Assembly (NCBI GenBank): GCA_015657545.1
Contig: JADHZC010000002.1
Span: forward strand, 1 to 54,527
Source of the DNA: Rickettsia sp.
GTDB taxonomy: Bacteria; Pseudomonadota; Alphaproteobacteria; Rickettsiales; Rickettsiaceae
Reading direction: 5' to 3'
Length of the DNA: 54,527 bases
A model generated the notes under the pieces. It was given only the letters and a program-made list of their open reading frames with translations. It ran no database searches and had not been told where the DNA came from. The position numbers were made by a program, and so were the translations under genes. This document shows, piece by piece, positions 38,474 to 47,579 of the stretch; position 1 is the stretch's first letter; each line of letters opens with the position of its first letter.

Positions 38474-40573
38474 TTAATTTTCTGTTATTTTTTTTATAAA
38501 AGATAATTCTTCAGCTATATCTTTTAGATATTCAAATCTTTTTGATTGTCCTCCATGGCCTGAATCCATATTAGTTTTTAAAAGTAAGAGATTATTATTG
38601 CTTCTTTTTTCTTTTATTTTATTTAACCATTTTAAAACTTCCCAATATCCAACTCTTATATCACTTACTCCTGTTGTAGCATAAATATGAGGATAATCTT
38701 GATTTTTTATGTTTTGATATGGACAATAGGATTTTATATAGTGAAAATATTCTTTCTCTTTAGGATTCCCCCATTCTTTAAATTCATTAGTAGTTAGAGG
38801 TAATGTTTCATCCAACATAGTATTTAAAACATCTACAAATGGAACATGTAAGATAGCTGCTTTGTAATAATTAGGTTTTTGATTAATCACATTGCCTATT
38901 AACATTCCCCCAGCACTGCCACCAGATATTAGAATTTTATTAATTTTACTATATTTAAGTCTTATAAGATCTTCAGTAACAGCTATAAAATCTTTAAAAC
39001 TATTTTTCTTATTCAAGAATTTTCCATCTAAATACCATTGATAACCCATTTCACTGCCACCTCTAATATGGGCTATGCAATATATAATACCCATATTTGC
39101 TATAGATATTGCTGAATTTCTAAAAGAGCAACTATTTGAAATACCATATGCTCCATAACCGTTTAAATATAAATAATTTGATCCATCATCTTTCAATAAT
39201 GATTTTTTATAAAAAATTGTAACAGGAATTTCGTTATTATCTATTTTTGTAAATATTTTTTTAACTTCATATTCGTTTGAGTTAAAACCAGAAGGAATTT
39301 CTTTCACTTTCAAGAGAGATAAGTTATGATTTTTATAATCATAACTAAAAATTTTTTCTGGAGATTTTAATGATGAAAATTGGATTCTTATATCATTTTC
39401 AAAAAAATTTGTAGAATAAGCTGAAGCTTCAAAAGATTCTTCTTCAAAATGAATTTGTTTTTTTTCTCCTGTGTTAAAATCTTGAATATATATTAAAGGA
39501 GTAGATTTATATTTATAGTTTAATAATAAATAATCTTTAGATATATCAAAACTTACAAGATGTTTATTTTTATAGTATGGGATGAATATTTCCCAACTAT
39601 CTACATTATAATCATAATTTTTATTAGATGATTTTACAATGTAAAAATTTTTTGAATTTTTATGATTAATTTTCATATAGAAAAAATCTATGCAAGAATC
39701 CAAATCATAAAATATGTTAGAAGATCTTTTTTTGATTAGAGTCGGAATAGGGTTTGCTGCTCTTAAATCTATAAAAAATATTTCATTATTTTCATGTCCA
39801 GCAACATTTATCAAAAGAAAATTTTTATCAGAAGATTTTGATATATTAACAAAATATAAATCATTTTTTTCCTGAAAAATTAATTTATCATTTTTACTTT
39901 GAGTTCCTAATTCATGATAAAAAACTTTCAAATGCTTCCAATTTTTTTCTACAGCTGTATAGAAAAAGCCCTGAATATTTTGATCCCATACTAGATTTCC
40001 AATTACATTTGAAACTTTATCATTCAGAATTGTTTGTTTTTCTATGTCTAAAATAAAGGCTTCATATTTTTCATCTCCGGTAAAATCTACAGAGTAAATT
40101 AACAATTTGTGGTCATTGCTTACTGAAATATTCCCTATATTACAAAAACTATGATTTTCAGAGATTTTATTTATGTCTAATAATATTTCTTCAAAAACCC
40201 CTTCCTTATCTTTAGATCTACAATATATAGGATAATTTTTTTCTTCTTCAGTTCTAGAGTAATAATAATAATTGTCTTTTTTTATATATACAGATTTATC
40301 TGTAAGTTTAATTCGAGATTTAATTTCTTTATAAAAATTCTCTTTAACATTTGACAATTGTTTAATAAAATGTTCAAAATTTTTATTTTCCTTTTCAATT
40401 AGCTCTGATATTTGAGGATTAGAAATTTTTTTTGGCCAAGATTTATCTCTCATCCAAAAATATTTATCCTGTACTTTTATATTATTTATCTCAGTAGGAT
40501 GCACATCTTGTAAATCTTGATTCATTTTATAAATCCATTTATTGAAAAATTTTAATTTTTTTACATAGTTCAA
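38474..40573 (-). CDS. ptrB: Oligopeptidase B (S9A prolyl oligopeptidase family)
   Basis: Serine peptidase cutting short peptides after basic residues. The triad Ser553 (SGGSAGG), Asp638 (GVSDIRV) and His673 (DSGHGG) has exactly the E. coli OpdB spacings (85 and 35). The N-terminal seven-bladed propeller (about 60-430) precedes the hydrolase domain with NGYGAYG and IAHIRGGSEMGYQWY. The frame starts MNYVKKLKFFNKWIYK; the family start is probably Met17 (MNQDLQDVHPTE), giving about 683 residues. It is the first gene of a long minus-strand run. Upstream lies the TnpB relic. Confidence 0.92.
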   Translation of the reverse strand: MNYVKKLKFFNKWIYKMNQDLQDVHPTEINNIKVQDKYFWMRDKSWPKKISNPQISELIEKENKNFEHFIKQLSNVKENFYKEIKSRIKLTDKSVYIKKDNYYYYSRTEEEKNYPIYCRSKDKEGVFEEILLDINKISENHSFCNIGNISVSNDHKLLIYSVDFTGDEKYEAFILDIEKQTILNDKVSNVIGNLVWDQNIQGFFYTAVEKNWKHLKVFYHELGTQSKNDKLIFQEKNDLYFVNISKSSDKNFLLINVAGHENNEIFFIDLRAANPIPTLIKKRSSNIFYDLDSCIDFFYMKINHKNSKNFYIVKSSNKNYDYNVDSWEIFIPYYKNKHLVSFDISKDYLLLNYKYKSTPLIYIQDFNTGEKKQIHFEEESFEASAYSTNFFENDIRIQFSSLKSPEKIFSYDYKNHNLSLLKVKEIPSGFNSNEYEVKKIFTKIDNNEIPVTIFYKKSLLKDDGSNYLYLNGYGAYGISNSCSFRNSAISIANMGIIYCIAHIRGGSEMGYQWYLDGKFLNKKNSFKDFIAVTEDLIRLKYSKINKILISGGSAGGMLIGNVINQKPNYYKAAILHVPFVDVLNTMLDETLPLTTNEFKEWGNPKEKEYFHYIKSYCPYQNIKNQDYPHIYATTGVSDIRVGYWEVLKWLNKIKEKRSNNNLLLLKTNMDSGHGGQSKRFEYLKDIAEELSFIKKITEN

Positions 40574-40714
40574 AAAATATTATAGATAGTAATATTTTGA
40601 GGTAAAGTATTAAATTATCGTAAAAATGAAAGTTTTACTTTTTATAGCGTTTTTTATAAATTTTGATTTAAAAATAGAAAAACTATATTGTTTGTGTTTT
40701 AGATAAAACAAGAA

Positions 40715-40840
40715 GGGATTATAAATCTCAAGGCGGAAGGGCTGTCCGTCTCTGCTAATTGAAGCTGTGTAAGACTTTCAAAAGAAAGCTGTTGCTATTG
40801 ATATTAGAAGCTCCGCACTTTAGGGCGGAGAGCAGTCACA
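40715..40840 (+). mobile_element. Relic of an IS200/IS605-type tnpB end with right-end hairpin
   Basis: Short remnant of an element end, plus orientation. Across shifting frames the DNA reads like a TnpB C-terminus: NLKAEGLSVSA near 40730-40760, then VRLSKE, then AVAIDIRSSAL ending at a TAG inside a hairpin. The hairpin, CTCCGC at 40811-40816 and GCGGAG at 40825-40830 with an 8-nt loop containing the TAG, followed by AGTCAC, is typical of the right end of IS605-family elements, where the tnpB stop falls in the terminal stem-loop. The reading frame is broken by stops and indels, and no left end or rest of tnpB remains. Confidence 0.6.
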
Positions 40841-41362
40841 TAATAAGAGTCTTTATCTATGTATGAGTTAAATTATCCAAATTAGATTTGGCATCAAAAA
40901 TCTCTTTTGTAAATAAAAATATTCACAAATATTTGTTTTGAAAGTGAAAATTATTTTGATAATTAAATTTATAATTTCAAAAACAAATAAAAATTTCTAA
41001 TTTTTTTTACAATAATAATTTATGCTAGTAGGGGTTAATTTATCTAATAGTTGTTTGATAAATATATAATTAAGTATTTAGTAATATTAGTTACTGTTAT
41101 AGAAAAACGCCCCGGAATAATTATAATTATTTTTGTTATTGAGCAATATGAATATATTCCACTCATTAATTTTAATTAAAAAATAATGATTTATTGTAAG
41201 AGAATTGTTGAATCGTTTTTGCACTAAAAAATTGATTTATCGTAAAAAATAAACAAACTTTTTTAAAATTTTTCTATTAATTATTATTTATTTTGAAAAT
41301 TACTTTACAATTTATTTGATATAATTTTTTAGATTGAATCATTTATAAGCAGAATTTAGCTA

Positions 41363-41407
41363 TCCTAATGTTAATTAAAATTAAATTAATTAACATTAGG
41401 ATTTTTT
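41363..41407 (+). terminator. Strong 16-bp stem-loop followed by T6
   Basis: Perfect 16-bp arms (41363-41378 and 41386-41401, TCCTAATGTTAATTAA and its complement) with a 7-nt loop, then six T on the plus strand. It fits an intrinsic terminator for plus-strand transcription, yet no plus-strand gene lies upstream within 800 nt. The minus-strand gene at 41411 stops 10 nt away, and on that strand the hairpin is followed by no T-run. Confidence 0.55.
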
Positions 41408-41410
41408 ACG

Positions 41411-41842
41411 CTATGCAGTAACAGTTGATGTTTCTTCGATAAAAACTTCTGGCAATGCTCCAGATATTGTTTGATTAGTATTGTCAAGTTCAACTTTGTT
41501 TATTATATAATTTTCTAAATTAATATCATTATTTTGATCAATAGGATTGTTTGTATCTTGAGAAATATCATGTTTCTTTTCAATAGGGTTTTTTGATGAA
41601 ATGCAAAAACAATTCTTCAGCATTGAAAAAATTTTTTGGAAAATTGTTATATTACAAGACCTACTACTAGTACCATTAGTATAATCAATATCTATTTCTT
41701 GATTAAAATGTATATTTTTCTCTTTTTGTACATTATTATCTTTTTTTATAACTCCAAAAATATTATAGATAACAATATTTTTTGGAGATGATTTGTCTGT
41801 AATATGTTCAGTAGTATGTATAATATTTTGTTTTTTTGGCAT
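41411..41842 (-). CDS. Hypothetical protein, unrecognised
   Basis: A 143-residue protein of no recognised family. It begins MPKKQNIIHTTEHITDKSSP, has no signal peptide, and carries one hydrophobic stretch near residues 65-80 (IFQKIFSMLKNCFCIS) with three nearby Cys. The rest is Asn/Asp/Ile-rich and polar, ending in EETSTVTA. Start has no visible ribosome-binding site. It follows the 89-codon gene by 36 nt on the same strand and also shares the word TSTV with it, so the two may be a small operon. A membrane-associated or secreted accessory protein is possible; no function can be claimed. Confidence 0.45.
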   Translation of the reverse strand: MPKKQNIIHTTEHITDKSSPKNIVIYNIFGVIKKDNNVQKEKNIHFNQEIDIDYTNGTSSRSCNITIFQKIFSMLKNCFCISSKNPIEKKHDISQDTNNPIDQNNDINLENYIINKVELDNTNQTISGALPEVFIEETSTVTA

Positions 41843-41878
41843 GGTTTAGATTATTTAATTAATAAAAAAATAATTCAT

Positions 41879-42148
41879 TTATTTGGCAATAGCATCTTCT
41901 ACAATTATAGAATTTTCATTTATTTCTCCTACATTTACTACATCATCTCTTGAGTTTTCATAATATTTTTCTGCATTATAGGAAATTGTCGGCTGTTCAT
42001 CACTAATTACTGTTGAAGTTTTGCCTGTACATGATTTTGTCATTTCAGAAATTTCTTGACTAACATTTTTGATAGATTTATACACAATAGTTATTATATC
42101 AGAAATAGAAGAAATTGTGCTTGCAAGGGGTATTAAAAATTTTATCAT
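41879..42148 (-). CDS. Small hypothetical protein, unrecognised
   Basis: An 89-residue protein of no recognised family. The N-terminal 25 residues (MIKFLIPLASTISSISDIIT) are hydrophobic and could be a membrane segment or weak signal; the middle has KSIKNVSQEISEMTKSCTGK and the rest is acidic. It contains a TSTV word like its neighbour and ends VEDAIAK. No ribosome-binding site is visible. It lies between a stem-loop behind degP and the 143-codon gene. Codon use does not differ noticeably from its surroundings. Confidence 0.4.
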   Translation of the reverse strand: MIKFLIPLASTISSISDIITIVYKSIKNVSQEISEMTKSCTGKTSTVISDEQPTISYNAEKYYENSRDDVVNVGEINENSIIVEDAIAK

Positions 42149-42221
42149 AATGATTATTTTATTAGTTAATAAATTTATTTTTATAGATCAATTATTAACC
42201 AAAAAAAAATTAAAGTAAAGA

Positions 42222-42251
42222 CAAAATCAAGTTAAAGTTGTTTAACTTGAT
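42222..42251 (-). terminator. Stem-loop terminator behind degP
   Basis: Perfect 11-bp arms (ATCAAGTTAAA / TTTAACTTGAT) with a 4-nt loop, followed on the minus strand by TTTT. It lies about 160 nt past the degP stop, and separates degP from the two small genes. Confidence 0.55.
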
Positions 42252-42410
42252 ACATTTTTGTGTTTTAAAAAATGAAAAATTTTTGTAAAAAAAATAGAAG
42301 TGGTTTTAATAAATAAAGTATTATAAAAATTAAAAAAATTTTTATAAAAACTTTTAAAAAATATTTGAAATGTCCTAGAATAAAAAGATTAGCAAAAATT
42401 TAATATTTTA

Positions 42411-43823
42411 CTATTTTAATGCTAAAAATCTAGAACTTCCATTTTCATGATATATATTTAACAATACAGGCTTTTTAGAGCTAGTTTTTTTAGATATGCT
42501 AGCTAAATCTGATACAGATTTTACTTTCTCTTGATTAATAGACTGAATGATATCTCCAACATTAAGAACTCCTAATTTGGCAATTTTGCTTGATTGATCT
42601 ATTTTAGATATTAATATTCCTTCAATTTTTCCGTATAATTTATGTTCAGAGGATATGTTAGAAAAATATACTCCTTTTAGTTGTTCTATTGAAGAAGTTT
42701 CTGTATTAGTTTTATAAATAGATTCAATCTTTAAAATTTGTATATTTATTTCTTGTATTTTTTTATTTCTAAGAATTTTAAGAGTAGTTTTTTCTCCAAT
42801 AGCTTTTGATGCAATCGCATTAGATAGAGATAAATTATTTTTTATGTTTACTCCATCTACAGCTATTACTATGTCTCCGATTTGTAAACCTGCTTTAGAG
42901 GCTGGAGATCCAGGTTCTATTTTGGTTACTATTGAACCCCCTGTAACAAAATTTTTAGGTAAATCCAATGCTTCTATCATCTCAGGGGAAATATTTTGGA
43001 CTTCAATTCCCAATCTTCCTCTTTCAAAAATTCCTTTTGTAATTAATTGAGAGGAAACTAATTTAACCATATTTGAAGGAATTGCAAACCCTATTCCTAT
43101 ATTTCCTCTATTAGTTGAAAAAATAGAAGAATTTATCCCTATTAGTTCTCCATTAAAGTTAATCAATGCTCCACCAGAATTTCCTGGATTAATAGAAGCA
43201 TCCGTTTGTATAAAATTACCTATATTATTGCCATCAGATATAGCTCTTCCTAAAGCACTAACAATACCAGATGTAACAGTATGAGAAAGACCGAACGGAT
43301 TACCTATAGCAACAACAAAATCTCCTACCTGTAAAAGAGAAGAATCACCCATTTTACAATCAGAAAGATTGGAGAAATCTAATATCTGAAGTACAGCTAA
43401 ATCAGTTTCTTTATCAGAACCTAGTAATTTTGCAGTAAAACTACGATTATCATTCAATGTGACGGTTATTTCTTCAGCTTCAACTATCACATGATGATTG
43501 GTAATCACATATCCGTTTTTAGAATCTATTATTACACCAGAACCTAAAACTTGGATTGATTTTTCTTCTTGTTCAGGAGATCTAAATTTAAAACCAAAAT
43601 GTTGTCCAAATTCTTCAAAAAATTTTTGTATACTAGGGTCCAATACTAACCCCTCTATATCAGAGGATTTTTTTTTAGTTACTGAAAGATTGACTACGGA
43701 TGGTAATATTTTGTTTAGAACAGGTGCTATGCTATGGCTTGTAGCAACTGCGTTTCCTGCTAATACATTTGGTATGTAACAAAAAATAAGTAAAAATATA
43801 AAATTTTTAAAAAACAATCTCAT
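42411..43823 (-). CDS. degP: Periplasmic Do-type serine endoprotease (DegP/HtrA family)
   Basis: Envelope protease and chaperone for misfolded periplasmic proteins. It has a signal peptide (about residues 1-22, ending near VLAG), the trypsin-like triad His111 (TNHHVI), Asp141 (TDLAVLQ) and Ser216 (GNSGGAL), and two PDZ domains (about 265-360 and 385-470, the first with GSPASKAGLQIGDIV, the second with SKIAKLGVLNVGDII). Length 470 is typical. It is separated from the tRNA-Ser gene by about 220 nt and transcribed in the same direction, with a stem-loop behind it. Confidence 0.95.
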   Translation of the reverse strand: MRLFFKNFIFLLIFCYIPNVLAGNAVATSHSIAPVLNKILPSVVNLSVTKKKSSDIEGLVLDPSIQKFFEEFGQHFGFKFRSPEQEEKSIQVLGSGVIIDSKNGYVITNHHVIVEAEEITVTLNDNRSFTAKLLGSDKETDLAVLQILDFSNLSDCKMGDSSLLQVGDFVVAIGNPFGLSHTVTSGIVSALGRAISDGNNIGNFIQTDASINPGNSGGALINFNGELIGINSSIFSTNRGNIGIGFAIPSNMVKLVSSQLITKGIFERGRLGIEVQNISPEMIEALDLPKNFVTGGSIVTKIEPGSPASKAGLQIGDIVIAVDGVNIKNNLSLSNAIASKAIGEKTTLKILRNKKIQEINIQILKIESIYKTNTETSSIEQLKGVYFSNISSEHKLYGKIEGILISKIDQSSKIAKLGVLNVGDIIQSINQEKVKSVSDLASISKKTSSKKPVLLNIYHENGSSRFLALK

Positions 43824-44043
43824 GGTGATATAAGTAGAATTTATTTAATAAATTAATTAATAATTATTGAGTAAGTTTAGCTCTATAAATAATATATAAA
43901 AAATATTATTGAAGCAAGTTCCGCATTCTCTAGTTTTAATTTTTTTGATATAAAATTTAAAATGCTTAAAAATTTTTTGTAATAAATATAATCTCATAAT
44001 ATATAAAACAAATTATAGTTATATAAATTTTTTATTATTAATT

Positions 44044-44133
44044 TGGCGGAGAAAAGGGGATTCGAACCCCTGTCATTTTTACAAATGAGCACGCTTTCCA
44101 AGCGTGTGCCTTAAGCCACTCGGCCATCTCTCC
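44044..44133 (-). tRNA. tRNA-Ser (anticodon GGA)
   Basis: A 90-nt minus-strand gene with a full class II cloverleaf: acceptor GGAGAGA pairing with TTTCTCC (one G-U), D arm GCCGAG...GGC, anticodon stem CACGC/GCGTG around loop TTGGAAA (anticodon GGA), a long variable arm with stem TCATTT/AAATGA, T arm AGGGG/CCCCT with TTCGAAT, discriminator G, and an encoded CCA. It reads Ser codons UCC and UCU. Its 5' 23 nt overlap the 3' end of the upstream protein-coding frame. Confidence 0.97.
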
Positions 44134-46351
44134 TACAATTTTTACCACAATTTATAATTTTATTGATGTGATCTATTTTTTGAATAATTTCATAACAAAG
44201 TTCATTATCTTGATTTATAACATTTTGTAGAATTTGTACAGATAAAAGAAAAGAATTTTTAGCTGCTAAGTAATTTTTTTCAAAAAAATAAATTTCTGCT
44301 TCTACTTTGTAAGCATAAGATAGGTCTAAATCCCAGGATTTTGATCTATCTAAAAATTGTTTAATATTCCTTTTATTATCATTTATTAATATCTTTTTTC
44401 CAGCATTTAATATTGACTTAGCAGAATTTAGATCTTTTATACCCAAATAAGATTCAGACATATGTATGTATATTATTCCTAAAGTCACATGATCTTCTGC
44501 TTTCTTTTTATGTATTTTTTCTAGCTTTTTTAGTAAATCTAAGCCTTCTTCATAACGTGATAATGAATTTAATATGCTCGCTTTTAGTAAAATATTAGTT
44601 GTATTGATTATATCATTTTTAGATATATCAGATTCTGAAAGATTATCTATACTAGAATCTACTTCTTCTAATGCTTTTAAGTAGTCTTTTTTAGCAAACA
44701 TTTGATAAGATTGAATGGAATGAAGTAAATATTTGTCTTTTTGTAAAAATTTACTTTGTGAAAATAAATCTTTTAATTCTTCAAAAAATTTATTAGATTG
44801 GTCTAAATTTTTTATTTTAGTATTTATTAGCACAAGATAGTATAAATTTAAAAATTTGCTTACGGCAAATCTAGGATTTGAGTTTAACGTATTTTTAATC
44901 TCAAGAGATTTATCCAAAAAATATAAAGCTTGTTTTATATCGCAAAGAGAAAAATAATAATGACTCCCTATTAACATTAAATATTCAGATACTAAAAATT
45001 TTTTAAAATCACTTTTCCACCAAGTTTTTTGAAAATCTTCTAAAATATTATGAGTTAAAAACCAATTTTTTAGCTCTGAAGCAGAGTGATAATCTTGTAT
45101 ATCCATGTATATTTCTAATAGACAAGATTTTAGAAAAAGTATATCGTAGAGATTCAGATCGTATTTTTCTGCATTTTGTACAATAATTTTTAAATTATCT
45201 AATGTTGTATCAGAAGTAAAAAAAATATAATTTTCTTTTTTTCCTAAACTATAAGTATGAAAAATAATTTTATTTATTATATTTTTTAAAATTTTTTTAT
45301 TTTGATGTTTACTGTTAGATTTTCTTAATGTATGGGTAATTAATTCATTAATTTCATAAATTGAATTTGGTTCAGTGTTAGAATCTTGATATAGGGGAGA
45401 AGTATTTGAATTTATTATTATAAGTTTTTGTAATTGTATTAAATCTTTCAAAGTATTTTTTTCACCATGGATCAATTTTATAAAATCACTAGAAAAATTA
45501 CTATTTATCAATGCTATTTTATTTAATAGTTCTCTGTCACTATCTCCTAAAAATTTTTTTACTAAATCTATATTCAATTTAATGCCATCTATTTGAGAAT
45601 TAATCATTTTTGAATATTCTTTTAATGTTAAACCAGGATAATTATTTATCATTTGTGTTGCAAAAATGATAATACCAGGATAATTATAGAATTTTTCAGC
45701 TATAAAATTGGCAAAATATTGCTTATCATGATGTAAAAAATATTTTGCTATTTTTAGCGAATCTTCTTTAGAAAATTTTTGCATATTAATAATATTTGGC
45801 AAAAAATTAGTGTCTTCTGATGCAAAAATTATATGTCCATTATTTTCCCATTTTAATATAGATTTAACTTTTAAATTATATCCTATTTTTAGATTGTCAA
45901 AAACAAAAAGCCATCTTTTTTTGTTAGAAAAATATTTTTTTATATCTTTAAAGACAGTTCTGATATCTTCGGATACAACTATTTCTTGCTCTTTTAAGTT
46001 AATCATTTTTGCTAATTTAATAAATTCAGAGTTTAAATCTAAATTAGCGTCAAAAAACCAAATAACATCATATTCTGATTTTTTAGATTCAACATATGAT
46101 CTTATTGTTTGAGTCTTGCCAGTACCAGAAAACTCACAAATACTTATTTTTCTGTAAATATTAAGATTTTTTTCTATTTCTTCTAAATTTTTTTTATTTG
46201 TAAAAATAAAATTTAATGGAGAAATAGCATTAGATAATGTAAAGGAAAAATTTGATTCAAGATTATTATCTTGAGCATATATAAATAACGAAAAATGTTT
46301 TAATATGAGTAAAATACTACATATATTATAGAGTTTAGATAATTTTCTCAT
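44111..46351 (-). CDS. Exported STAND-like P-loop ATPase with TPR-like tail
   Basis: A 746-residue protein of unusual make-up. A Sec-type signal peptide (about 1-26, cleavage likely after IYA before QDNN) precedes a P-loop NTPase of NB-ARC type: Walker A FSGTGKT at 74-80, Walker B WLFVFDN (Asp152) and a winged-helix-like part to about 330. The C-terminal half is helical with TPR-like pairs, for example LKALEEVDSSIDNL and AKSILNAGKKI. STAND ATPases are signalling switches, normally cytosolic; the leader suggests this one acts in the periplasm or beyond. It lies 23 nt behind dnaN in a dnaA-dnaN run, and its last eight codons lie inside the tRNA-Ser gene. Role unknown. Confidence 0.6.
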   Translation of the reverse strand: MRKLSKLYNICSILLILKHFSLFIYAQDNNLESNFSFTLSNAISPLNFIFTNKKNLEEIEKNLNIYRKISICEFSGTGKTQTIRSYVESKKSEYDVIWFFDANLDLNSEFIKLAKMINLKEQEIVVSEDIRTVFKDIKKYFSNKKRWLFVFDNLKIGYNLKVKSILKWENNGHIIFASEDTNFLPNIINMQKFSKEDSLKIAKYFLHHDKQYFANFIAEKFYNYPGIIIFATQMINNYPGLTLKEYSKMINSQIDGIKLNIDLVKKFLGDSDRELLNKIALINSNFSSDFIKLIHGEKNTLKDLIQLQKLIIINSNTSPLYQDSNTEPNSIYEINELITHTLRKSNSKHQNKKILKNIINKIIFHTYSLGKKENYIFFTSDTTLDNLKIIVQNAEKYDLNLYDILFLKSCLLEIYMDIQDYHSASELKNWFLTHNILEDFQKTWWKSDFKKFLVSEYLMLIGSHYYFSLCDIKQALYFLDKSLEIKNTLNSNPRFAVSKFLNLYYLVLINTKIKNLDQSNKFFEELKDLFSQSKFLQKDKYLLHSIQSYQMFAKKDYLKALEEVDSSIDNLSESDISKNDIINTTNILLKASILNSLSRYEEGLDLLKKLEKIHKKKAEDHVTLGIIYIHMSESYLGIKDLNSAKSILNAGKKILINDNKRNIKQFLDRSKSWDLDLSYAYKVEAEIYFFEKNYLAAKNSFLLSVQILQNVINQDNELCYEIIQKIDHINKIINCGKNCRRDGRVA

Positions 46352-46374
46352 ATATTTTTTATTGCAGTATTATT

Positions 46375-47571
46375 TTAAATTTTTAATGGCATAATAACTG
46401 ATAAATTATTGTTAATATCCTGAATTTTTATAGGAGAATTTTCATTTATAAGAAATAGAAAAATGATTTCTCCATCCATAGACATCACGGCTTCAAGCAA
46501 ATATTCTGGATTTAAATTTATAGATATATCTTTATTATTGGTAAATAAACAAAAATTTTCCTTGTTTTGAGAAAATTTTATATCTTCTTTTGCGCTTCCA
46601 GCATTTTCATTAAAACATGTGAATCTTACTATTTTTTCTCTATGTAATATAGATATTTTAATAGATCTAAATTTATGATGTGATAATGTAGAAACTCTCT
46701 CTACAGATTCTAAAAAAGTCCTTTTATCAATTTTTAAGCAATTAGATTCATCCTGAGGTATAAATTCCTTATATGATGGATATTCTCCTTCTACAATTTT
46801 AGATATGAAAATAAAATTTTCGCAAGTTAACTTTATCTTATTTACTGTTAATAAAATTTTTAATTGTGAATTTGCATAATAAGAATCTCTTATTATTTTT
46901 AGGATATCTTGAGAAGCTTTTTTAGATAAAATTACTCCAAAATTATTTTTATTGTTCTCATTAATTACATTAGAAAGTGCTAATCTATGAGCGTCTGTCG
47001 CTACAGCAATAATTTTTTGATTAATTTTATGTAAAAAAATTCCGTTTAGATTGTATCTAGTAACTTCATTTGAAGATGCGAATAATGTTTTACTTATTAT
47101 ATCTGATAACTCAGATGTTTTTATAGATATTTCTGTTGATATATCTTCTTGTATATTTTCTATTTGAGGAAATTTAGATATCTCAAATGTAAAAAGCTTA
47201 AAATATGAATTACCACTTGTTATTTCAATATAATTGTTATTAATTTTTTTACTAAAAGATATATTTTCAGATTTTAACTTCCTAACAAGATCAAGTAATA
47301 TTTGAGAATGAAGAATAATTTCTCCTGGTTCGGATATAGAAAATAATGATATTTTTTGTCTTAGATAAATGTCTAAATCAGTAGCATCAATGAATAAAGA
47401 GTCTTGATTTGTTAATAATCTAATGTAATGAAGATTTTTTAAAATATTTCTTTTTTCTACTATTAAATTAGCAAAATTTAATGCTATTAGTAAATTTTTA
47501 ACATTAACTGAAAAAGATATTTGATTATTTTGATTATTTTTTTTATTTAAAATTTCAAATTTTTCCATCAA
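46375..47571 (-). CDS. dnaN: DNA polymerase III beta subunit (sliding clamp)
   Basis: Ring-shaped processivity clamp. The 398 residues cover the three repeated clamp domains, with recognisable segments: FSVNVKNLLIALNFANLIVEKRN at the start, VATDAHRLALS in domain 2, and the final KIQDINNNLSVIMPLKI, where the family ends in MP(M/L)(R/K). The frame starts MMEKFEILNKKN; either Met may be used. It begins 8 nt after dnaA, so both are translated from one message, as in most bacteria but not in Rickettsia, where they are separated. Confidence 0.95.
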   Translation of the reverse strand: MMEKFEILNKKNNQNNQISFSVNVKNLLIALNFANLIVEKRNILKNLHYIRLLTNQDSLFIDATDLDIYLRQKISLFSISEPGEIILHSQILLDLVRKLKSENISFSKKINNNYIEITSGNSYFKLFTFEISKFPQIENIQEDISTEISIKTSELSDIISKTLFASSNEVTRYNLNGIFLHKINQKIIAVATDAHRLALSNVINENNKNNFGVILSKKASQDILKIIRDSYYANSQLKILLTVNKIKLTCENFIFISKIVEGEYPSYKEFIPQDESNCLKIDKRTFLESVERVSTLSHHKFRSIKISILHREKIVRFTCFNENAGSAKEDIKFSQNKENFCLFTNNKDISINLNPEYLLEAVMSMDGEIIFLFLINENSPIKIQDINNNLSVIMPLKI

Positions 47572-47579
47572 TTAATTTA

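Larger units (their letters stand above)
40574..41410. other. Non-coding region with TnpB relic and terminator-like stem-loop
   Basis: About 840 nt without an intact gene. It holds the IS605-type relic at 40715-40840 and the stem-loop at 41363-41407. A 26-codon frame at 40626-40706 (MKVLLFIAFFINFDL) resembles a signal peptide but ends at once. The stretch 40841-41362 shows nothing I can name. Confidence 0.5.

Noticed and set aside
40626..40706. 26-codon frame resembling a signal peptide
   Set aside because: It stops at once, with no mature part; probably chance.
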